From assembly GCA_037147235.1 (NCBI GenBank), contig JBAWVO010000057.1:1-26688 (forward strand): a stretch of DNA of 26,688 nucleotides, written 5' to 3'. The stretch comes from JANXQG01 sp037147235 (GTDB lineage: Bacteria; Planctomycetota; Planctomycetia; Pirellulales; Thermoguttaceae). Position 1 is the stretch's first letter, and each line of letters starts with the position of its first letter. Of the stretch, positions 21,968 through 26,688 are shown in pieces. The notes under the pieces are model-generated. The model made no database searches. It was not told the origin of the DNA and saw only the letters and a program-made list of their open reading frames with translations. The translations under genes were made by a program, and so were the position numbers.

Positions 21968-24154
21968 ATGGCGAGAAAAGTGTCGATGCAGCGTTCTTCA
22001 GTTCCACCTCAAGGGTCGATCTCGCCCATCGCTTTGGGGGTTCTGTCGATTGGCCCCCTCTTATTGGCCATTGTCGCAGGTGTGCAGTTCATGATGGCAG
22101 CATGGGAGACATGGTTGCGACGCATACCTAGCCCAATAGAGGTGGATCGACTGACGATCATTGGCAAGTGTTGGTATCAACCCGATCAGGATCTCCCAAT
22201 TTATGTAGTCGGGATCGTCGGGATTCTCATTTTAGCGACAGCCATGGTGTTGGCTTGGCAGCGGCGCGTCGCCAATACTCACAGCGAAAATCACTTGCGT
22301 TTCATGCGGTGGCTCTTGTGGATACATTTCCCAGTAGCCGGGTTCTTCGTCCTGCTGCCCATGTTGTGGCTGGGGGCAGTGCCGTTGACGTGGATTTCGG
22401 CGAGTCTTGCCATGGCTACATGCGGTGCGCTGTTACTCGCCACCTATTTTGAAACATTGGGGATGCCTGCGGGTCTTCGTCTTTCACCTGCTGCACAGTA
22501 TGGCGTTCAATCCTGTGTCGCAGTAGGACTGATTGTACTCCTGGTCTACATGCCGGACATAACGCTGGTGACGGGCTGGATCTATCAGTTGGACAAGTTT
22601 CATCACTGGGATTTCTATGTCATGGCACCGGCACTGGCCTTCCGCCACGGCGCGGCATTGGGAACGGAATTCTATTGCCAGTATGGCGTGGCGTGGCCGA
22701 TGCTGCTTGCCCAGGCGTCCGCAATCGTGCCGCTCACCTACAAGATGGCAATCCACTTCGCGGTCGTCTTCGGCTGTGCTTACTTTTTGGCCGTGTACTT
22801 CCTGTTTCGCTTGCTTCTGAAAAGTACCCCGTGGGCACTCACAGGACTCCTCCTGACGCTGTTCTTCCAGTTGTTCAGCGGAACCGACGGGTTACCCAAT
22901 TGGTGTTATCCCAGTTCGACCGTCTTGCGCAGCTCACTGGATTTACTCCTTTTTGTCGTGTGCCTCGCTTACGCGCGCCGCAACCGGGCCTGGTTGGGCT
23001 TGCCTGCCGGAGTACTGCTCGGCTTGGTAACCCTTTTCAGCACGGACACGGGAGTGTATCTCTCGGCAGCGTTGGTTATGTATATGCTGGCGGTTCCGCG
23101 TTTGCAGACCGGTGCAATCGGCCCGCGAAAGGGGTGGATATTCATTCTCGGTGTAGTGGCTGGCCTCGCGGGAACGCTGATTCTCGGGCTTGCCATTGCC
23201 AGTCGTGGCACCTTGCTCCACTCAGAATTCTGGCGGGGATGGCTGGAACCCCTTTTGGTGTATGGTGGAGGGATAGGCCAACTTCCCATCGGCGGTGCCG
23301 TGGTGGAATGGAGTGCCTATCTGCTGTTTACCGTGGAACTCTTGGTATATCTGTTCTTTTTCGGCCGTGTCCTCGATAAGTCGCTGCGAAAGACCCTCTC
23401 CCCGGAGGATCTGATATTGGGCATGATTGCCGTGTATGGACTCGGGACAATCATGATCTTCATCGGCCGATCGCACCCATTTAATCTGTATCATAGTTCG
23501 GTGCCTTTCTGTATCCTACTCACCAGCGCGTTTGCTTGGGTCGGCACCAAAATAACCCGTAGCTTGAAATTTGCCTGGCCGACGACTGAGGCCCCGCTTC
23601 TCGGGGCCACGTTGCGAACCGCGCCCTGGGTGTGCGTCTACCTAGCACTCATCGCCGTTTGTTCCAACAATGGTTACCAACACTACCCGAATTTGTTGCA
23701 CTGGGCGTTCCGCGACCAATATGTGGCCCGGCCTGCGGATAATTATCTCTTTGCGCAGCGGCGGGACGTGCTTCTGCCTGAAAATCTGCGGCCTATGGCT
23801 CAGCGATTCACCGCGATTACCGACGCGATCACGAAATTGTCCGAGGGAGGCCGGAATTCGATCGCCGTGATCGACTTTGCCGATACACACTTCCTCGTGC
23901 AGGCCGATCTGAAGCCGTACTTCCGATATTCGCCGCTTATTGCCAGCCTACATTTCAAAGAACAGATCGACCTCGTCGAGCGTCAACTGGCAGACTGTCC
24001 CCCGGATTATGTTCTTATTCCCGATCAGGCACCGATGACAATCCTGCGAGTCCAGCCTACCGATGTTTACGATCGACTCCTCACGCGAGTGAACCAGCGA
24101 TACACGCTTCTTGGAAATGTCTACGATATGAAGGTCTTCAAACGAAATCCGTGA
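21968..24154 (+). CDS. Large polytopic membrane protein, putative GT-C-like
   Basis: A 728-residue protein; ATG 21968 follows AGGAGTGA six bases upstream, whereas the open frame back to 21863 lacks a proper start. I do not recognise a named family. About 11-13 hydrophobic segments fill residues 20-580, followed by a soluble end of about 130 residues (YVARPADNYLFAQRR; VIDFADTHFLVQADLKPYF; CPPDYVLIPDQAPM). A conserved-looking loop, DKFHHWDFYVMAPALAFRHG then EFYCQYGVAWP, is typical of uncharacterised bacterial proteins in polysaccharide gene clusters. The layout resembles membrane glycosyltransferases using polyprenyl-phosphate sugars, but no catalytic Asp/Glu pair can be assigned safely. It diverges from the transketolase-headed operon and may share its regulation. 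Function is a hypothesis. Confidence 0.8.
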   Translation: MARKVSMQRSSVPPQGSISPIALGVLSIGPLLLAIVAGVQFMMAAWETWLRRIPSPIEVDRLTIIGKCWYQPDQDLPIYVVGIVGILILATAMVLAWQRRVANTHSENHLRFMRWLLWIHFPVAGFFVLLPMLWLGAVPLTWISASLAMATCGALLLATYFETLGMPAGLRLSPAAQYGVQSCVAVGLIVLLVYMPDITLVTGWIYQLDKFHHWDFYVMAPALAFRHGAALGTEFYCQYGVAWPMLLAQASAIVPLTYKMAIHFAVVFGCAYFLAVYFLFRLLLKSTPWALTGLLLTLFFQLFSGTDGLPNWCYPSSTVLRSSLDLLLFVVCLAYARRNRAWLGLPAGVLLGLVTLFSTDTGVYLSAALVMYMLAVPRLQTGAIGPRKGWIFILGVVAGLAGTLILGLAIASRGTLLHSEFWRGWLEPLLVYGGGIGQLPIGGAVVEWSAYLLFTVELLVYLFFFGRVLDKSLRKTLSPEDLILGMIAVYGLGTIMIFIGRSHPFNLYHSSVPFCILLTSAFAWVGTKITRSLKFAWPTTEAPLLGATLRTAPWVCVYLALIAVCSNNGYQHYPNLLHWAFRDQYVARPADNYLFAQRRDVLLPENLRPMAQRFTAITDAITKLSEGGRNSIAVIDFADTHFLVQADLKPYFRYSPLIASLHFKEQIDLVERQLADCPPDYVLIPDQAPMTILRVQPTDVYDRLLTRVNQRYTLLGNVYDMKVFKRNP

Positions 24155-24288
24155 GGCCATCGTCTCCCTCGCCGGCCGATGAGACTCCGGCAGAGTGGCT
24201 TCAAATGCTTCGTTGCCACGAAACGACACCGGTCGAAAGCAACGGCGCAATCGCCTAGAACTGCGTAGTCCGCTGGTTTGAAGCAGAT

Positions 24289-24358
24289 TAGTACATATTC
24301 CCTCACCCCCTGCCCCCTCTCCTGTGTACGGGAGAGGGGCAGGGGATTCCTAGTACAT
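24289..24358. repeat. Inverted copy of the CCCTC/GAGGG REP-like hairpin
   Basis: 24300-24346 reads CCCTCACCCCCTGCCCC...GGAGAGGGGCAGGGG, the reverse complement of the 3916-3952 element, with a stem of about 15 bp. It is flanked by TAGTACAT at 24289-24296 and 24351-24358. This may be a target duplication. The rest of 24155-24288 shows nothing recognisable. Confidence 0.65.
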
Positions 24359-24784
24359 CTCGAACATATATTCGCCGCCGTGGGCCGGATTGCCGATGAG
24401 TTTGCGATTAGCAAGGTCCACGACAAAATCGAGATGTTCCAATGGAATCTGCCCGATGAGGACGGGAACTTCATCCGGGACTTCGGCTACATCGACGACG
24501 CAATCGCGGCCCTGGATGGTCAGTCGAACGGCGTCGTACATCGACGTTTCACCAAGGCCAAGGCTTGAGAGAAACCTGCGTCGCCGCGTCTCTTGAAGCC
24601 CCAGTTGCTTGATTAATCGCGTTGGCATCGAAAGAAACATTGCTCCGGTGTCGACCAGAGCGTCCGGAATTACAACGCGCCGAACTTGATCGGCCGTCTT
24701 TCGGCCTTGACGAACATCCCAGAGGTCTTCCAGACTCTCCACCGTGATTTCGGCGACCACCCGACCCATCGCTATTGTCTCCAT
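24350..24784 (-). CDS. Retropepsin-like (clan AA) aspartyl protease
   Basis: From ATG 24784, behind GAGGGACATC, the protein has 144 residues, similar to other single-domain bacterial retropepsin-like proteins. PDALVDTGAMFLSMP is the catalytic DTG with its hydrophobic strand; VLIGQIPLEHLDFVVD is the characteristic I-G-x-x-x-L-E...D second half. One such unit must dimerise to be active. Cellular substrates are not known. The frame is intact, but 185 bases of its 3' half are duplicated as a dead copy at 25862-26046. This gene is at the left edge of the toxin-antitoxin island. Its stop codon lies beside the REP-like hairpin. Confidence 0.88.
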   Translation of the reverse strand: METIAMGRVVAEITVESLEDLWDVRQGRKTADQVRRVVIPDALVDTGAMFLSMPTRLIKQLGLQETRRRRFLSSLGLGETSMYDAVRLTIQGRDCVVDVAEVPDEVPVLIGQIPLEHLDFVVDLANRKLIGNPAHGGEYMFEMY

Positions 24785-24884
24785 GATGTCCCTCGTTCCG
24801 GCCTCATGAATCCGAACGCCACCCATTGCTAATTATAGCACAACTCTCAGGCCAGAAGAACAGGGGGCAATGAAGTCGTGCTAA

Positions 24885-24994
24885 GGACCGGCGCAGAAAT
24901 AACTGTCGCAAGAAAAGTAGCAGGCACACTCCGTGTGCCGTCTGCCCCTGCTCGGCGAGTGGGCAAAACACGACAGTTATTTCTGCGCCGGTCC
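24885..24994. mobile_element. Complete 110-bp MITE with TAA target duplication
   Basis: The ends are perfect inverted repeats starting GGACCGGCGCAGAAATAACT and continuing GTCG. TAA flanks both sides (24882-24884, 24995-24997). The internal part carries a 7-bp-stem hairpin, GGCACACGGAGTGTGCC when read on the minus strand. The duplicate segment at 26052-26172 is exactly 113 bases shorter, lacking the element plus one TAA, which fixes the boundaries. No coding capacity. Confidence 0.9.
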
Positions 24995-25070
24995 TAAGGA
25001 GGTTTTTCTGCCCAAATCCGACATCTGCGAGGGCAACCGCCCAGGCCACCCGGTCCATTTCGACAACACG

Positions 25071-25205
25071 GTGACTCCACTCGTAATCGATGCCAGCGTA
25101 GGTCAATTGGGAACGCAAGTGGTCACCGCCGACGCACGATTCTGGAACAGCCTGTCCAATACGCATTGGTCAACCTCGATCTGCTGGATTGAAAACGTAC
25201 CGTAG
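25071..25205 (+). pseudogene. VapC/PIN-domain remnant, copy 1
   Basis: A 44-codon frame starting GTG: TPLVIDASV joins directly to GQLGTQVVTADARFW and ends SICWIENVP. These are the first and last PIN-domain blocks; about 80-90 residues, including the middle acidic active-site residues, are missing. The upstream antitoxin gene is also absent in this copy. It should be inactive. Confidence 0.75.
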
Positions 25206-25218
25206 CTGAGGCCCGCGA

Positions 25219-25232
25219 AGAAATAACTGTCG
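25219..25232. repeat. MITE arm remnant
   Basis: AGAAATAACTGTCG follows the VapC remnant directly. In the second copy (26627-26650) 24 extra bases containing the GGACC end precede the same AAATAACTGTCG. This copy therefore appears to be a deletion derivative. Confidence 0.65.
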
Positions 25233-25253
25233 GTGGATATCTTCTCCGCGCCG

Positions 25254-25262
25254 TGGTATACT
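25254..25262 (+). promoter_or_regulatory. Candidate extended -10 promoter of the addiction module
   Basis: TGGTATACT is a near-consensus extended -10 (TATACT at 25257-25262), 21 bases before the antitoxin ATG with its GAGGAGG. The -35 position holds TGGATA, a weak match. Confidence 0.45.
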
Positions 25263-25283
25263 TTCCTTGAGGAGGACATATCT

Positions 25284-25526
25284 ATGTTGGATTTCAATAC
25301 CGTGTTTGACGGGGCAAGACAACTTTCTGCCGAGGACCAGTTGCGATTGATCGACGCATTGTGGGATGTGGTTCCTGCGGAAGCGACCCCGCCTCTTCAC
25401 GATGATTGGGCACTGGAGTTGGAGCGACGCGTAGCGGCGCTTCAGACCGATTCCACTAGAACGGTGCCATGGACGACAATTCGTGACGAGGCACTAGCTC
25501 GGATCGACCATGACAAATCCTATTGA
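25284..25526 (+). CDS. Addiction module component, antitoxin-type
   Basis: An 80-residue protein of the CHP02574 addiction-module family. LSAEDQLRLIDALWDVVP is the characteristic N-terminal helix, followed by PLHDDWALELERRVAAL and PWTTIRDEALARI. A strong GAGGAGG lies upstream of ATG 25284; the frame extends to 25233, but without a signal. It should bind and neutralise a RelE/ParE partner encoded downstream, with which it overlaps by 17 bases. Since that partner is interrupted by a stop, the antitoxin may be an orphan. Confidence 0.9.
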   Translation: MLDFNTVFDGARQLSAEDQLRLIDALWDVVPAEATPPLHDDWALELERRVAALQTDSTRTVPWTTIRDEALARIDHDKSY

Positions 25527-25824
25527 ATTCGATTCGGGTGCTCGCGAGGATTTCAAGGATGCCCTCGATTGGTATGCCAAGTGAAGCCCCGGGTCGGCGA
25601 TTGGGTTTACCTACGAAATTGACGCGGCTATAGAGAAAATCGCCGCCGATCCAGGGCGGTTTGCCAAAACCTACGCCGGCTGTCAGTGCTGCTCCCTGAC
25701 TCACTATCCGTTCTCGGTGATCTATTACTGTATGCCCAGCAAGACCCCCGGCGTCCATGAGATCGTCGTGATTGCGATTGCGCACGCCAAACGACGGCCG
25801 GGATATTGGTTCCGTCGTCGATAG
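25510..25824 (+). pseudogene. RelE/ParE toxin gene with in-frame TGA
   Basis: The frame encodes IEFDSGAREDFKDALDWYAK, then TGA (25582-25584), then SPGSAIGFTYEIDAAIEKIA, GRFAKTYAGCQCCSLTHYPF, SVIYYCMP and VIAIAHAKRRPGYW to a normal stop. Both sides align with one continuous RelE/ParE protein of 104 residues; the interrupted residue is usually Arg, Gln or Glu in this family, so CGA to TGA is a likely mutation. The rest shows no frameshift, so the damage looks recent. Internal restart is possible but would miss the first helix. Confidence 0.88.
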
Positions 25825-25861
25825 ACGGAACAACAAAAGGTTTTTTCCTAGATTTCCGCCT

Positions 25862-26046
25862 TAGTACATCTCGAACATCTATTCGCCGCCGTGGGCCGGA
25901 TTGCCGATGAGTTTGCGATTAGCAAGGTCCACGACAAAATCGAGATGTTCCAATGGAATCTGCCCGATGAGGACGGGAACTTCATCCGGGACTTCGGCTA
26001 CATCGACGACGCAATCGCGGCCCTGGATGGTCAGTCGAACGGCGTC
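25862..26046 (-). pseudogene. Truncated duplicate of the aspartyl protease gene
   Basis: The 185 bases match 24351-24535 with only about two differences near the beginning. They encode the C-terminal part of the protease. The start codon and DTG active site are missing, because 24536-24830 is deleted and the sequence continues directly at the equivalent of 24831. Confidence 0.88.
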
Positions 26047-26051
26047 CTCTC

Positions 26052-26172
26052 AATTATAGCACAATCGTCAGGCCAGAAGAACGGGGGGCAATGAAGTCGT
26101 GCTAATGGGTTTTTTCTGCCCAAATCCGACATCTGCGAGGGCAACCGCCCAGGCTACCTGGTCCATTTCGAC
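26052..26172. repeat. Duplicate of 24831-25064 without the MITE
   Basis: This segment matches 24831-25064 end to end apart from the missing 110-bp MITE and one TAA. A single TAA at 26103-26105 is the empty target site. It includes the GGGCAACCGCCC motif. No protein can be assigned to it. Confidence 0.88.
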
Positions 26173-26219
26173 TCTAGCCATTTGCGACCGAAAAGGCTAG
26201 AATAGTTACATGCTAGAGT
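26171..26219. promoter_or_regulatory. Candidate operator upstream of fitA-like gene
   Basis: ACTCTAGC (26171-26178) and GCTAGAGT (26212-26219) form an 8-bp inverted repeat; GGCTAGA at 26195-26201 also pairs with TCTAGCC of the left arm. The set lies 25-75 bases before the antitoxin start, where self-regulating ribbon-helix-helix antitoxins bind. Confidence 0.4.
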
Positions 26220-26243
26220 TTCCTTTACTTGGAGGATTTCAGG

Positions 26244-26480
26244 ATGTCTGAGTTGTTGATTCCGGATCTTGATCCCAAAACCCTAACTTTGCTACGCCAG
26301 TGGGCCGCAGATCATAGTCGCACTCTCGAGGACGAAGTACGGGTCATTCTACAGCAGGCAACCCGGGAGTTATCGCGTTCCGCATGGAATCGGGCTGATG
26401 CGATCCGAGAGAGATTAGCTGCCACAGGTTGTGAATTCAGCGATAGTGCCGCACTGATTCGCGAGGGCCGTGATCGGTGA
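26244..26480 (+). CDS. FitA/VapB-type ribbon-helix-helix antitoxin
   Basis: A 78-residue protein from ATG 26244 with GGAGG eight bases upstream. SELLIPDLDPKTLTLLRQWA is the ribbon and first helix and HSRTLEDEVRVILQQA the second, the pattern of FitA-like antitoxins (I..L.......L...A...GRS.E.E.R..L). Its C-terminal part would occupy the toxin active site. Its stop overlaps the following GTG as GTGA, the normal antitoxin-toxin coupling. The VapC partner is reduced to 44 codons, so the antitoxin is probably orphaned. Confidence 0.88.
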   Translation: MSELLIPDLDPKTLTLLRQWAADHSRTLEDEVRVILQQATRELSRSAWNRADAIRERLAATGCEFSDSAALIREGRDR

Positions 26481-26611
26481 CTCCACTCGTAATCGATGCC
26501 AGCGTAGGTCAATTGGGAACGCAAGTGGTCACCGCCGACGCACGATTCTGGAACAGCCTGTCCAATACGCATTGGTCAACCTCGATCTGCTGGATCGAAA
26601 ACGTACCGTAG
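26477..26611 (+). pseudogene. VapC/PIN-domain remnant, copy 2
   Basis: It differs from copy 1 (25071-25205) by a single base and carries the same internal deletion. Here it keeps its natural position, overlapping the FitA-like gene as GTGA. The first PIN Asp (VIDASV) and a late TADARFW block remain; the intervening acidic residues are missing. Confidence 0.8.
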
Positions 26612-26638
26612 CTGAGGCCCGCGAAGATTTCCGCCTTA

Positions 26639-26688
26639 GGACCGGCGCAGAAATAACTGTCGTGTTTTGCCCACTCGCCGAGCGGGGG
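26639..26688. mobile_element. MITE copy cut by the window end
   Basis: GGACCGGCGCAGAAATAACT and the following GTCGTGTTTTGCCCACTCGC match the right end of the 24885-24994 element in the opposite orientation. TTA precedes it, as expected for a TAA target. The other end is beyond the window. Confidence 0.85.

Noticed and set aside
24885..24994. Small regulatory RNA from the strongly folded element
   Set aside because: The hairpin is explained by the MITE palindrome and no promoter is visible.
24804..25166. 120-residue minus-strand frame
   Set aside because: It runs through the MITE and two decayed segments; its apparent N-terminus is the antisense of the VapC remnant.
25582..25584. TGA as a selenocysteine or recoded codon
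   Set aside because: No Cys is expected at this position in RelE/ParE toxins, no SECIS-like hairpin is apparent right after it, and TGA is used as a normal stop throughout the window.

Overview
The window looks like a chromosomal segment of a planctomycete (phylum Planctomycetota). The first gene is a DUF1559 prepilin-like protein with an FTLVELLVV methylation segment and a C-terminal H-x-DG motif, a family hugely expanded in that phylum. Secreted GH43 and PQQ-type beta-propeller proteins and many GC-rich palindromic intergenic repeats fit the same assignment. No rRNA, tRNA, CRISPR array or transposase gene was recognised.

Layout. 0-1.9 kb: DUF1559 protein and a zinc-ribbon membrane protein. 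1.9-2.4 kb: nested inverted repeats. 2.4-5.3 kb: hldE (heptose kinase/adenylyltransferase) convergent with a short uvrC across a repeat hairpin. 5.4-9.6 kb: three minus-strand exported proteins (coiled-coil protein, GH43-like hydrolase, PQQ-like propeller) with repeats inside or against their ends. 9.8-11.6 kb: a divergent CsrA-like protein, a gmhB fragment, a perfect 23-bp palindrome, a DUF4160/DUF2442 pair and a ParE-type toxin with a 59-residue antitoxin candidate. 11.7-13.4 kb: gmhB and a GDP-mannose 4,6-dehydratase, followed by a second gmhB fragment.

13.5-21.7 kb is a six-gene minus-strand operon: split transketolase (N half, C half), an unusual SDR-epimerase/GT2 fusion, two methyltransferases and a YfhO-type membrane protein. 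The first three genes and the last two are joined by 4-bp start/stop overlaps. A 728-residue polytopic membrane protein diverges from it. With hldE, gmhB and gmd this makes a surface-glycan neighbourhood: heptose and deoxy-sugar precursors from the plus-strand genes, and probably a transketolase-made sugar transferred onto a lipid carrier and flipped or polymerised by the minus-strand operon. The substrates are inferred, not read from the sequence.

24.3-26.7 kb is a decaying accessory island. It holds a retropepsin-like protease gene and its truncated duplicate, an addiction-module antitoxin whose RelE-type partner carries an in-frame stop, a FitA-like antitoxin with an internally deleted 44-codon VapC remnant present twice, and a 110-bp MITE. 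One duplicate keeps the MITE-free site, so the MITE boundaries and a 3-bp TAA target duplication can be read directly. Related MITE pieces lie at 1-30, 7121-7194 and the right window edge.
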